DNA from: RH-AL1 sp964247745
GTDB lineage: Bacteria > Pseudomonadota > Alphaproteobacteria > Rhizobiales > Beijerinckiaceae
DNA: 23,322 nt
Assembly (NCBI GenBank): GCA_964247745.1
Contig: CAXTVT010000056.1
Span: 1-23,322, forward strand
Direction: 5' to 3'
Part shown: positions 12,933 through 20,830 of the stretch, in pieces
How positions within the stretch are numbered: the stretch's first letter is position 1
How the letters are laid out: each line of letters begins with the position of its first letter
Position numbers and translations under genes: made by a program
Notes under the pieces: generated by a model
What the model was told of the DNA's origin: nothing
Databases searched by the model: none
Seen by the model: the letters and a program-made list of their open reading frames with translations, nothing else

Positions 12933-13646
12933 ATGGTCTCGGCAGACGTTCACGTCACGATAGGCTCACTGCTCTTCGAGGGCATCGACCAGATCGACCT
13001 CACCGGACCGTTCGAGGTGCTCTCGCGCATCCCGAACTCGACCTACCGCATCTACGGAGTCACGCCCGAGCCGGTGCGCGACATCCGCGGCCTGCGCCTC
13101 GTGCCCGATGCCGCGCTGGCCGACGCGCCGCAGCTCGACGTGCTGCACGTGCCCGGCGGCTTCGGCCAGGAGGCCTTGATGGAGGACGAGGCGGTGCTCG
13201 GCTTCATCAAGCGCCAGGTCGCCGGCGGCGCCCGCGTGTTCTCCGTCTGCACCGGCGCGCTGCTGCTCGGTGCGGCCGGCCTTCTGAAAGGTCGCCGCGC
13301 CACGACGCATTGGGCCTCGTTCGAGCTGCTGCACTTCTTCGGCGCCATCCCGATCGACGAGCGCGTGGTGCACGACGGCGACTGGATCTTCGCCGCGGGC
13401 GTTACGTCGGGCATCGACGGCGCCCTCACCCTCGCAGCCGACCTGCGTGGCGAGGACGCGGCCAAGATGATCCAGCTCTACATGGTCTACGCACCGGAGC
13501 CGCCGTTCAACAGCGGCACGCCCGCCACCGCACCCGCCGCGATCCTCGCGGAGGCGCGCCGGAACATCGCCGGCATGACGGCGCGGCGCGAGGCCACCGC
13601 GCGGCGCATCGGCGCCAGCCTCGGCATCGCCGCGCCCGCGGCATGA
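12933..13646 (+). CDS. DJ-1/PfpI-family enzyme, isonitrile hydratase-like
   Basis: The 237-residue protein resembles cyclohexyl-isocyanide (isonitrile) hydratase InhA of Pseudomonas, which hydrates R-NC to an N-substituted formamide. Shared features are IDLTGPFEVL (D22), VPGGFGQEALMEDE, SVCTGALLLGAAGLL (C106), RRATTHW, VVHDGDWIFAAGVTSGIDGA and YAPEPPFNSGTP. D22 and C106 match the catalytic Asp and nucleophilic Cys of InhA; length also matches. It is soluble, without a signal peptide. AAGGAGA precedes the ATG by 5 bases. The SnoaL-like gene follows after 31 bp, so the two are probably cotranscribed, with control by the divergent GlxA-type regulator. Other DJ-1 activities such as glyoxalase or amidase cannot be excluded, but the similarity to InhA along its length is the best guide. 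Confidence 0.87.
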   Translation: MVSADVHVTIGSLLFEGIDQIDLTGPFEVLSRIPNSTYRIYGVTPEPVRDIRGLRLVPDAALADAPQLDVLHVPGGFGQEALMEDEAVLGFIKRQVAGGARVFSVCTGALLLGAAGLLKGRRATTHWASFELLHFFGAIPIDERVVHDGDWIFAAGVTSGIDGALTLAADLRGEDAAKMIQLYMVYAPEPPFNSGTPATAPAAILAEARRNIAGMTARREATARRIGASLGIAAPAA

Positions 13647-13677
13647 CCTCGACCCTGCAGAAAGAAGGAAAGACGCC

Positions 13678-14067
13678 ATGACGAGCATGACCTTCACCAA
13701 GACCGAAGCACCCAGCTGGCTCCTCGCCATGTGGAAGGAGATCGACGACAAGACGTTTGGCGCCGGCTTCGACTGCTTCGCCGATGACGCGGTGTGCAAC
13801 CTGGGTGTCGCCGACTGGCACGGTCGCGAGGCGATCCGCGAGAACCTTCGCGCCTTCATCGATCGCGGCTTCACCGCCAAGCACGACGTCGTCGAGTTCT
13901 GGGACAGCCCGACGCTGAAGATCTTCCACGGCAAGGTGGGCATGCGGTTCGACGATCCGTCGGTTCCGCCGGTGCAGGCGACGATGAGCCACTTCTTCTA
14001 CATGGATGAAACCAAGCCAGCGAAGGTCAAGCGGTGGATCGGCGCTGTCGGGCCCACCGGTTTCTGA
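13678..14067 (+). CDS. SnoaL-like / NTF2-fold protein
   Basis: The 129-residue protein fits the NTF2-like cone fold: an N-terminal helix (APSWLLAMWKEIDDKTF), GFDCFADDAVCNLG, then WHGREAIRENLRAFIDRG and beta strands ending RWIGAVGPTGF. This fold is used by SnoaL cyclases, ketosteroid isomerases and many uncharacterised proteins, so no reaction can be assigned. GAAGGAAAG lies just upstream of the ATG. Its position 31 bp after the hydratase-like gene suggests a shared transcript and possibly a shared pathway. No signal peptide is seen. Confidence 0.8.
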   Translation: MTSMTFTKTEAPSWLLAMWKEIDDKTFGAGFDCFADDAVCNLGVADWHGREAIRENLRAFIDRGFTAKHDVVEFWDSPTLKIFHGKVGMRFDDPSVPPVQATMSHFFYMDETKPAKVKRWIGAVGPTGF

Positions 14068-14465
14068 CGGATTCGGACGCCCACGCCGACGGCGTCTCCG
14101 CCTCGGGTGCGCCGTGTAGCTGTTGGCGAAGAGCATGCAGGTTACGTGACGAAGCCGGTGAAAGTGGCGGCTTTCTGGATTTGAAATCGATCCCGTCGCC
14201 GTTTCGCAACATCGCCGCGCACTGCCTTCCAACAAGGCGACTTCTCCGGCGTCACGCCGCTTCAGCTTTGGGCGTGCATCAGAGCTTCTCTCCGGACGAA
14301 CGTCCGCCTGCGGCTGGTGGTGCATAAACGCACAAGCGTTCTGATGAATTAGCCAGTCCCCGCGATCCCGATCGCCCGCCACATGTCGAGCACCGACGGT
14401 GGACGATCCGGACGGAGCGGCGGCGGTTCTCATCGGCCTCCGCAGAAACGAGTGACGGAGGATAC
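14068..14465. other. Intergenic region, no gene recognised
   Basis: This 398-bp stretch has no convincing reading frame on either strand. An odd palindrome ACGCCG-A-CGGCGT lies soon after the upstream stop, without a T-tract. The promoter of the following oxidoreductase gene probably lies near its 3' end; a ribosome site (GGAGGA) is present at 14456-14461. Confidence 0.4.
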
Positions 14466-15068
14466 ATGAGCTACGCGATCATCGGTTTCGGTGCGGTCGG
14501 CCAGGCGTTGGCCCGGGCGTTCGCACGTAAGAACATCGACGCCATCGTGGCCGCGAGAAGGCCGGCCGAGGCGCTGGAGGCCCAGGCCGAGGCCATCGGG
14601 CCGAGCGTCCGGCCCAGATCGCTGACGGAGGCCCTCAAGGCCAACACGATCATCCTGGCCTACCCGTTCGCGCAACACGACAAGGTGGCCAAAGCGGGCG
14701 CGGACTGGAAGGGCAAGCTCGTGATCGACGCCACGAACGCCTACGGCACCCCGCTCGACGAGTTCTCCGGGCTCACCGCCTCCGCCTTCGCCGCGAGGAA
14801 GTTCCCCGGCGCCCTCTTCGTCAAGGGCTTCAACCACCTGCCCGCCGCCAAGCTGGCCGCCGATCCGGACGTGAATGGCGGGCGGCGGGTGATCTTCATC
14901 GCCGGCGACGACGCTGACGCCCTCGCGCGCGGCGCCGCGCTGACGGAGCGACTGGGCTACGCGCCCGTCTCCCTGGGCAGCTTCGCCGAGGGTTCGCCGC
15001 TGACTTCGGCGCGAGGGAGAACCTGGTCCCCCCTCAACTTCCAAGACCTCGTCATGTTCGATCGATAG
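14466..15068 (+). CDS. NAD(P)-binding protein, F420-dependent NADP reductase-like
   Basis: The 200-residue protein begins with a Rossmann motif, MSYAIIGFGAVGQALARAFA (G7, G9, G12), and continues with AARRPAEALEAQAEAIG, a short linker TIILAYPF, VIDATNAYG and FVKGFNHLPAAKL. This layout matches the NPD/F420-oxidoreductase family of coenzyme F420:NADP oxidoreductase-like domains, which in proteobacteria mostly use NADPH with other acceptors. Substrate is unknown. GGAGGA precedes the ATG by 4 bases. It lies between the SnoaL-like gene and the SDR on the same strand; the 124-bp gap to the SDR allows a separate promoter. Confidence 0.85.
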   Translation: MSYAIIGFGAVGQALARAFARKNIDAIVAARRPAEALEAQAEAIGPSVRPRSLTEALKANTIILAYPFAQHDKVAKAGADWKGKLVIDATNAYGTPLDEFSGLTASAFAARKFPGALFVKGFNHLPAAKLAADPDVNGGRRVIFIAGDDADALARGAALTERLGYAPVSLGSFAEGSPLTSARGRTWSPLNFQDLVMFDR

Positions 15069-15192
15069 CGACGCCGGCCGTCCCGCGGACGTCGCGGATC
15101 AAACCAACGTAACGCTTCCGCCGATCGAAGCTTCGTCCGGTGAGGAACCGGTCGAGGCCTGCGAAGACGGTTCCCAGGAGAGAGGTCCCATC

Positions 15193-16005
15193 ATGAACAT
15201 CGATCTCACCGGTCGCAAGGCCATCGTGACCGGGTCTACGGCGGGCATCGGCCGCGCCACGGCGGAAGGGCTGGCGCGCGCCGGTGCAGCGGTCGTCGTC
15301 AACGGTCGCGGCCCGGGACGCGTGGAGGACGCGGTGCGGCAGATCCGGGAGGCGGTGCGCGGCAGCGACGTCTCGGGCGTCGTTTGCGACATGTCGACCG
15401 CGGAAGGCGCGGCAACGCTCGTCGCGCAGGCGCCGGACGCCGACATCCTCGTCAACAACGTGGGGACGGCGCATCTGCGCGAGTACAACGGCATCGACGA
15501 CATCGCCGCCATCCCGGACGCGGATTGGCTCGGCCTGTTCCAGCTCAACGTCATGAGCGGCGTGCGGGCGAGCCGCCACTACCTGCCGCGCATGGTGGCG
15601 AAAGGCTGGGGCCGCGTCGTGTTCGTGTCCAGCGAGTCGGCGCTCAACATACCAAAGGAGATGCTCGACTACGGCATGACCAAGACGGCGCAGCTGGCCG
15701 TCTCGCGCGGGCTCGCCGAGGCCGTGGCGGGCACGGGCGTCACCGTCAACGCCGTGCTGCCCGGGCCGACGCGGTCCGAGATCCTCGGCAACTTCCTGGC
15801 GAGCCAGGCCAAGGCGAACGACGTCGATCAGGAGGAGGTCGAGCGCGGCTTCCTCAAGACGATGCGCCCGACCACCCTCATCGGACGCCTCGCCACCACC
15901 GACGAGGTCGCCAACATGATCGTCTACGCCTGCTCGGAGCAGGCGTCGGCGACCACCGGCGCGGCGCTTCGCGTCGACGGCGGCGTGGTCCGCTTCCTCG
16001 CCTGA
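15193..16005 (+). CDS. Short-chain dehydrogenase/reductase
   Basis: The 270-residue classical SDR has the cofactor motif TGSTAGIG (13-20), NNVG (88-91), the catalytic serine at 146-147 (VSSES), Y160 and K164 in YGMTK, and the C-terminal LRVDGGV typical of the 3-oxoacyl-ACP reductase-like group. It should oxidise or reduce a carbonyl/hydroxyl with NAD(P)H; the substrate is not readable. Purine-rich GGAGAGAGG precedes the ATG. The SnoaL-like pseudogene follows after 29 bp, so they were probably one transcript. A degraded piece of a closely related SDR lies at 17532-17650. Confidence 0.92.
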   Translation: MNIDLTGRKAIVTGSTAGIGRATAEGLARAGAAVVVNGRGPGRVEDAVRQIREAVRGSDVSGVVCDMSTAEGAATLVAQAPDADILVNNVGTAHLREYNGIDDIAAIPDADWLGLFQLNVMSGVRASRHYLPRMVAKGWGRVVFVSSESALNIPKEMLDYGMTKTAQLAVSRGLAEAVAGTGVTVNAVLPGPTRSEILGNFLASQAKANDVDQEEVERGFLKTMRPTTLIGRLATTDEVANMIVYACSEQASATTGAALRVDGGVVRFLA

Positions 16006-16034
16006 CAGCCGCGCGGTTTGCTGAAGGAGCATAG

Positions 16035-16790
16035 ATGATGGACGACATCGAAAAGGTGAGGACGGTGTTCGCAGGCATCGCGGCGGGGGACGCGGAGCTG
16101 GCAACGAGGCACGTCAGCCCCGACAGCTATATCGAACATGACCCTCGCGTGAGCGACGGCATAGCCGGCTTCAGGAGCTTCGTGGCAACTCCGCCAGACG
16201 GTGGCCGCCCGCTGGAGATCGTGAGGGCTTATCAAGACGGGGCCTTCGTGGTCACCCAGGAGAAAGGCAATGGTTCAGGTCGGAGCGTGTTCTTCGACGT
16301 CTTCAGGTTCGACGACGGCGTGATCGTCGAGCATTGGGGCTTCTCGAGCGATGCAGGTCTCCCGAACAAGAGCGGACACACTCAGGAGGACGGGCCGACC
16401 GAGGCGAAGCCCGGTGCGGACACCGAAAAGAGCAAGGCGTTCGTACGGGCCTAATACGAGACCGTCCACGTCCGCGGCGACCACGGCAAGATCCCGCTCT
16501 TCTTCCACGGGGATCACTGCATCCGCCACGAACCCGGCGTGCAGGACGGGGTATCGGCGTTCCGGCACGATCTGGAAAGGCTCGTGACGAACAGGACCAT
16601 CGACGAGATCAAGTTCGTGCTCGGGCAGGGAGATTTCGTGTTCATCGCCGCCAAGGGCACTCATCAAGGCGACCCTTGCGTCTATGTCGATCTCTACAGG
16701 CTCGGGGACGAGAGGATCGTCGAGCGCTGGGGTTTCCCCGAGCAGGTTCCGCCCGCGAGTCAGCGGAAGAACGGCAACGGCATGCTCTGA
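16035..16790 (+). pseudogene. Two-domain SnoaL-like protein broken by one in-frame stop
   Basis: Residues 1-139 form an NTF2/SnoaL-like domain (ATRHVSPDSYIEHDPRVSDG, then FFDVFRFDDGVIVEHWGF) and end with KAFVRA at a TAA (16452-16454). The same frame continues past it without a shift as YETVHVRGDHGKIPLFFHGD, a second domain with IRHEPGVQDGVSAF and YVDLYRLGDERIVERWGFPE, to a TGA at 16788-16790. The second half mirrors the first. Homologous proteins commonly read AF-x-x-YYETV here, so the TAA most simply replaced a tyrosine codon by one base change. AAGGAG is 5 bases before the ATG at 16035. Either the gene is inactivated or the first domain alone works; a second start at 16539 could make part of the second domain. 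Confidence 0.75.
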
Positions 16791-16806
16791 GCGTCGAGCG
16801 GCGCCT

Positions 16807-16824
16807 CATTCGTCGGAGCGAATG
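16807..16824. promoter_or_regulatory. Small dyad upstream of nitroreductase gene
   Basis: CATTCG (16807-16812) and CGAATG (16819-16824) form perfect 6-bp inverted arms with a 6-base loop, about 100 bp upstream of the nitroreductase start and 17 bp after the preceding stop. It could be an operator or a weak terminator stem; no T-tract follows. Confidence 0.25.
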
Positions 16825-16924
16825 CTTCCTTATCGGATCGGCCTTGGAGCAAACCGCAACGAAATCGACAACGTTGGCGCAGCCGCCACGTACACCGTAA
16901 TATGACCAGAGGATCACCGCACCG

Positions 16925-17524
16925 ATGACATCCGCAAACTCCCGCACTTCGGACCATCCCATCGATCCGATGTTCCTCGAGCGGTGGTCGCCGCGCGCAT
17001 TCGCTCCAGGACCGATCGCGGAGTCCGACCTGCTCAGCATGCTCGAGGCCGGCCGCTGGGCCGCGTCCTCCTACAACTCGCAGCCCTGGCGTTTCCTTTA
17101 CGCGATCCGCGACACGCCGCACTGGCAGACGTTCCTGAACCTCCTGGTGCCTTTCAACCGCAGCTGGGCCCAGAACGCCTCGGCGCTGGTGATCATCGTC
17201 TCAAACTCGCTCATGCGCCCGCCAGGCGCCGAAAGGGCAGTGCCCTCCCACAGCCATTCCTTCGACGCCGGAGCCGCCTCTGGCTACGTCGCCCTGCAGG
17301 CGACGCGGATGGGCTGGCACGTTCACGGCATGGTCGGCTTCGACATGGACCGCGCCTTCGCCGAACTCAACGTCCCGCAGGGACACCGGGTCGAGGCCGC
17401 CTATGCGATCGGCAAGCTCGGCGACAAGACCAGCCTGCCCGAAGCGTTGAGGGACAAAGAGCAGCCAAGTCCGCGACGCCCGCTGAGCGAGCTCGCCTTC
17501 GCCGGAGGTTTCCCGGCGGCGTAG
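16925..17524 (+). CDS. Nitroreductase-family flavoprotein
   Basis: The 199-residue protein has the nitroreductase fold signatures: FLERWSPRAFAPGPI, EAGRWAASSYNSQPWRFLYA (FMN-binding SxNxQPW), a central HSFDAGAASGYVALQATRMG and VEAAYAIGKLGD near the C-terminus. Enzymes of this family use FMN and NAD(P)H to reduce nitro groups, quinones or enones; the natural substrate is unknown. There is no signal peptide. AGAGGA lies about 10 bases before the ATG. It follows the broken SnoaL-like gene by 134 bp on the same strand, and a degraded SDR piece lies just after it. Confidence 0.9.
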   Translation: MTSANSRTSDHPIDPMFLERWSPRAFAPGPIAESDLLSMLEAGRWAASSYNSQPWRFLYAIRDTPHWQTFLNLLVPFNRSWAQNASALVIIVSNSLMRPPGAERAVPSHSHSFDAGAASGYVALQATRMGWHVHGMVGFDMDRAFAELNVPQGHRVEAAYAIGKLGDKTSLPEALRDKEQPSPRRPLSELAFAGGFPAA

Positions 17525-17531
17525 TACGGTT

Positions 17532-17650
17532 TGCGGGCGAGCCGACGTTACCTGCCGCGCATGGGCCCTCAGGCGGTCTCGCGCGAGCTTGGAGGCGGTG
17601 GCGGGTAAGTGCGCCACCTGAGCGCCGTGCCGCCAGGGGGTCGTAAGACC
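17532..17650 (+). pseudogene. Degraded fragment of a second SDR gene
   Basis: Bases 17532-17564 match 15563-15595 of the intact SDR gene at 30 of 33 positions and read RASRRYLPRM against RASRHYLPRM. After a deletion of roughly 100 bases, 17571-17650 resembles the SDR at about 15697-15775 (QAVSRELGGGGG against QLAVSRGLAEAVAG, then SAVPPG against NAVLPG), with a stop TAA and small indels. The alignment was by eye. This is the remains of a paralogous SDR, not a gene. Confidence 0.65.
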
Positions 17651-17730
17651 TGGAGCGGCATACGACGCTCCCGACACACGTCGTGCATCGATGCACCCGT
17701 CGAAACGTCGGCCGCGCGAAGCCGGGAGCG

Positions 17731-18627
17731 CTAGGCGTCCGTGCCGGCCAAGCCCGCCAGAAGGTCCGCGTGGCCGGCGAGCTTCTTGGCGATGTGCTCC
17801 GTGAACAGCCGCACGCGCTTCGTCCTGCGCGTCTCGTCCGTCGTAAGCAGCCACAGGGAGCCGTGCAGGTGCAAGGGGACGCCAGGCACCCGCGCCAGCA
17901 GCGGATCGGCATCGCCGACGAAGCAAGGCAACGTCGTCATTCCAAGCCCCAGCCGGACGGCGGCGATCTGCGCTTCCGCATCCGTGGTCACGAACGGAAC
18001 CTCCGCGGCAGGCACCTCCCCGCCACGCGCCCAACCCACGACGCCGAACCTCCTGTCGACGATCCAGCGGACGCGTTCGGCCGCGCCCGAACGGAAGGCG
18101 GCGAGGAGTTCGCGGGACAGGTAGGCGCCACCGAACAGCTCCGGCCCCTTCAAACCATGAAGGTTGAGCGGCAGGGTGTTGCGATCGTAGACGACGCGGA
18201 TCGCGACGTCGGCTTCCCGGTTCGTGAGGTTGACCGGCTCGGCGATCGATTGGACCTCGATCTCGATCCCAGGATGCAGTTGCGCGAACGAGATCAGATC
18301 CGGCATCAGCAGATGGGTCGCGAGGATCGGCGCCAGCGTCACCCTGAGCAGCCCGGACACGCTCTGGTCGCGCCCGAAGACGCGCGTCTCCAACTGGTTC
18401 GACGACGCGTTCATCTGCTCCGCGAAAACGAGGATCTCCTCGCCCGCCGCAGTCAGCCGATAGCCCGAAGGCCGCTTCTCGAACAGCTGGCTCCCGAGGC
18501 GCGCCTCTAGCTGAGCGATGCGGCGGAGCACGGTTGCGTGGTTTACGCCGAGTCGGGCGGCAGCAGAGCGGACCGAGCCGCCGCGCGCGACGGCGAGAAA
18601 GTAGCGAACGTCGTCCCAGTCCACCAT
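17731..18627 (-). CDS. LysR-family transcriptional regulator
   Basis: The 298-residue protein has an N-terminal winged helix-turn-helix (1-60: MVDWDDVRYFLAVARGGSVR, AAARLGVNHATVLRRIAQLE, LFEKRPSGYRLT) followed by a periplasmic-binding-like effector domain from about 90 (GLLRVTLAPILATHLLMPDL, DVAIRVV, GLGMTTLPCFVGD). The frame is open further upstream, but the ATG at 18625-18627 gives the usual LysR start. The closest genes on its left are a nitroreductase and a degraded SDR, both on the opposite strand and convergent. An IS481 copy lies 79 bp upstream of the start, where a divergent target gene would be expected, so the original partner may have been displaced. Effector unknown. Confidence 0.9.
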   Translation of the reverse strand: MVDWDDVRYFLAVARGGSVRSAAARLGVNHATVLRRIAQLEARLGSQLFEKRPSGYRLTAAGEEILVFAEQMNASSNQLETRVFGRDQSVSGLLRVTLAPILATHLLMPDLISFAQLHPGIEIEVQSIAEPVNLTNREADVAIRVVYDRNTLPLNLHGLKGPELFGGAYLSRELLAAFRSGAAERVRWIVDRRFGVVGWARGGEVPAAEVPFVTTDAEAQIAAVRLGLGMTTLPCFVGDADPLLARVPGVPLHLHGSLWLLTTDETRRTKRVRLFTEHIAKKLAGHADLLAGLAGTDA

Positions 18628-18671
18628 TTCTGCCCGCCGCAAGAGCCCAGCAGCAACTACCGGTCGGCTCA

Positions 18672-18693
18672 AGTTAGGCGAACAAGTTGAACT
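18672..18693. promoter_or_regulatory. Possible LysR autoregulatory site
   Basis: AGTT (18672-18675) and AACT (18690-18693) are symmetric about a 14-base spacer and overlap two copies of CAAGTT, 45-66 bp upstream of the LysR start. LysR proteins often bind T-N11-A dyads at this distance. Weak, based on one copy. Confidence 0.25.
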
Positions 18694-18705
18694 GGGCACC
18701 ACCGT

Positions 18706-19748
18706 TGTCAGCCCCGGCCCGCGCGCGGCGGGGGGCCTAGCTGTCGAAGCTATGCTGGGGTTGCGAAGCCAACCAGCCCTGACCGGAGCGCCCGGATGAA
18801 CAGCCATCAGAATGCCCGCACGATTGTTCGCGGTCGAGACCTTCTCGTCAACAGGATCGTGGCCGAGGGCTGGCGGGTGGCCGAGGCGGCCTGGGCGGCC
18901 GAGATCAGCGAACGCACGGCCTACAGGTGGCTGGCGCGGTTCAAGGCGGGCGGCGAGAGGATGCTTTGCGACAGGAGCTCGGCTCCGCCCGGGCGAAGGC
19001 TCGCGTCACACCGGCGTCGCACGCCACCGTCGAGGTGCTGCGGTGGAGCCGCCTGACGGGCCAGGCCATCGCCGATCGGCTGGCCCTGCCGCGTTCCACC
19101 GTCGGCGCCGTCTGGCGCAAGCTCGGTCTCGGCCGGCTAAGCGCGCTCGAGACAAAGCCGCCGATCATCCGCTACGAGCGCGAGAGGCCAGGCGAGCTGG
19201 TCCATATCGACATGAAGAAGCTTGGCCGCATCGAGGGCGTCGGTCATCGCATCACCGGGGACCGCGGCGACGGCAAGCGCGTCATCGGCTGGGAGGTCCT
19301 GCACGTCGCCATCGACGACGCCTCGCGCCTCGCCTACACGGCCGTCCTCCCCGACGAGACCAAGCGAAGCGTCATCGCCTTCATGAAGGACGCGCTGGCC
19401 TTCTTCGCCAACCACGGCGTCCTAGTGGAGCGCGTGATGAGCGACAACGGCTCGGCCTACCGTAGCCGCGACTTCCGCGATCTCCTTGCCGGGGCCGGCA
19501 TCCTCACATCCGCACGCGACCCTACACGCCGCGCACCAATGGCCCCTCCGACAAGCTCAGGATGAGGGCCGAACGCTTCATCCAGACTTCGCTGCGCGAG
19601 TGGATCTACGCCGAGCCCTCCGTCTCGTCCGCAGCCCGAACCAAAGCCATGCCGCCATGGATCGACGGCTACAACACCACGCGATCCCACTCAGCCCGCA
19701 GCCGACAAACACCATGGCAGAGGCTGAACAACCTGCTTGGCAGTGACA
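18706..19748 (+). mobile_element. IS481-family insertion sequence, inactive copy
   Basis: The left end TGTCAGCCCC (18706) and the reverse complement of the right end (TGTCACTGCC, ending at 19748) match at 7 of 10 positions and begin with the TGT expected for this family. The right terminal repeat overlaps the last codons of the transposase. No target duplication is evident: the flanking bases differ. The element sits between the LysR promoter and the 3' end of the oxidoreductase gene, 10 bp from its stop codon. The transposase is broken, so the copy should not move by itself. Confidence 0.6.
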
Positions 19749-19753
19749 GCTAG
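18796..19753 (+). pseudogene. IS481-family transposase, two frame changes
   Basis: Three successive frames together cover a whole transposase. Frame one (18796 to ~18990) has the N-terminal helix-turn-helix, EISERTAYRWLARFKAGGER. Frame two (~18990 to ~19500) has LTGQAIADRLALPRSTVGAV, RPGELVHIDMKKLGRIEGVG (first catalytic Asp), VAIDDASRLAYTAVLPDE and VMSDNGSAYRSRDFRDLL. Frame three (~19500-19753) has HIRTRPYTPRTNG, then AERFIQTSLREWIYAE (with the DDE glutamate) and LNNLLGSDS. In frame three, 24 bases (19544-19567) replace the single Lys codon expected between NG and AERF. The integrase core residues survive but are split between frames, so no active enzyme is made. Confidence 0.88.
19544..19567. 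repeat. Short REP-like insertion inside the transposase pseudogene
   Basis: The insert contains TCCGACAAGCTCAGGATGAG. It has complementary ends (CCCTC/GAGGG counting the flanking G's) and resembles a dispersed palindromic motif (TTCGACAAGCTCAGG) that I recall as common in proteobacterial genomes. It adds 21 bases net, in frame. The repeat identity is from memory and needs a genome-wide count. Confidence 0.4.
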
Positions 19754-19757
19754 GGCT

Positions 19758-20723
19758 TCATCGCAGCACGGAGGCGCCTTCCGAAGGCGCTCGCGTCGGC
19801 GAAATCAGCACCTTGCCCTTCGGCGTCCCGAGCCTCTCGAGGTCTCCGACCGCCGCGATGCAGTCGGCGAGCGGCACCACCTTGGCGATGGGCAGCACCA
19901 GCCGGCCCTCGCTTGCCGCCGCGGCCACCTTCGCGAGGATCGCGGAGTCCGTCTTCAGGAACACCAGCTTGTTGCGCGAGGACAAGGCAACCCGCAGCAT
20001 CTTGCCGAAGGTCGGGTTGATGTGCAGGGCGAGGCCTCTGCCACGGAGCATTACCGAACACTGCGCCACTGTGAGGTTGCCCGCCGTGTCGAGCACGACA
20101 TCGAACCTGCCGGCTGAGCGCTTGGCGTCGAAGCCGCGGTAATCGGCGGGATCGCCGACTCCAAGACGCCTCGCCTCGTCGATTCCGCTCGCGTCGCACG
20201 TACCGCTCACCTCGGCACCGAGCATCCGCGCGATCTGCACCGCGCAGCGTCCGACGCCGCCGAGGCAGCCGTTGACGAGGATGCGCTGACCCGCCTTGAC
20301 CTTGCCGACATCGACGATCGCCGTCCACGCGGTCTGGCCGACGGTACCGAGTGCTGCCGCCTGATCGAGCGCGAGCCCGTTCGGCAGCACGGTCATGGTA
20401 CGCTCCGGCGTGACGATCACCTCGGAAAAGGCGGCCGCATCCTTCATCTCCATCGCGCCGAACACCTCGTCGCCGACCTTGACGCGCCTCACCTCGGGGC
20501 CGACGGCCTCGACTATGCCGGCGAAGTCCTGGCCCATGCCGCGCGGGAACTTCGAGCCCGTCATCATCTTCAGGGCGCCCTCGCGGATCTTCCAGTCGAC
20601 GGGGTTGACCGATGCCGCCTCGACGCGGACGCGAACCTGATCCTTCTCGGGTCTGCCGACAGGCACGTCGACGATGGTGAGAACATCCGCTCCGCCGAAG
20701 CGGTCGTACTGCACGCGGCGCAT
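19758..20723 (-). CDS. NADP-dependent oxidoreductase, MDR/quinone oxidoreductase family
   Basis: The 321-residue protein has the medium-chain dehydrogenase layout: an N-terminal GroES-like domain (VRVRVEAASVNPVDWKIREG, GQDFAGIVEAVG, VGDEVFG) and a Rossmann domain with NGCLGGVGRCAVQIARMLGA (151-170). The zinc-ligand cysteines of alcohol dehydrogenases are absent, as in quinone oxidoreductases, so NADPH-dependent quinone or enone reduction is likely. AAAGGACC lies about 7 bases before the ATG. The IS481 copy ends 10 bp beyond its stop, leaving the coding sequence intact. The epimerase-like gene is upstream on the same strand with a 107-bp gap; the two may share control. Confidence 0.9.
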   Translation of the reverse strand: MRRVQYDRFGGADVLTIVDVPVGRPEKDQVRVRVEAASVNPVDWKIREGALKMMTGSKFPRGMGQDFAGIVEAVGPEVRRVKVGDEVFGAMEMKDAAAFSEVIVTPERTMTVLPNGLALDQAAALGTVGQTAWTAIVDVGKVKAGQRILVNGCLGGVGRCAVQIARMLGAEVSGTCDASGIDEARRLGVGDPADYRGFDAKRSAGRFDVVLDTAGNLTVAQCSVMLRGRGLALHINPTFGKMLRVALSSRNKLVFLKTDSAILAKVAAAASEGRLVLPIAKVVPLADCIAAVGDLERLGTPKGKVLISPTRAPSEGASVLR

Positions 20724-20830
20724 GGTGATGGTCCTTTCAGTTGAGTGCTATGCGGGGGTCCCGAAGCGTAGGCCGGTCTGATGCTGAATGCGGACGGGCG
20801 TCCGGCTCGATCGCGGTGCTGGCCCTCGGA

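Noticed and set aside
14077..14105. Possible terminator after the SnoaL-like gene (ACGCCGACGGCGT)
   Set aside because: Palindrome with only one central base and no following T-tract; it cannot form a normal terminator loop.
12966..14433. Minus-strand frames over the hydratase, SnoaL-like and following region
   Set aside because: Shadows of clear plus-strand genes; no recognisable domains.
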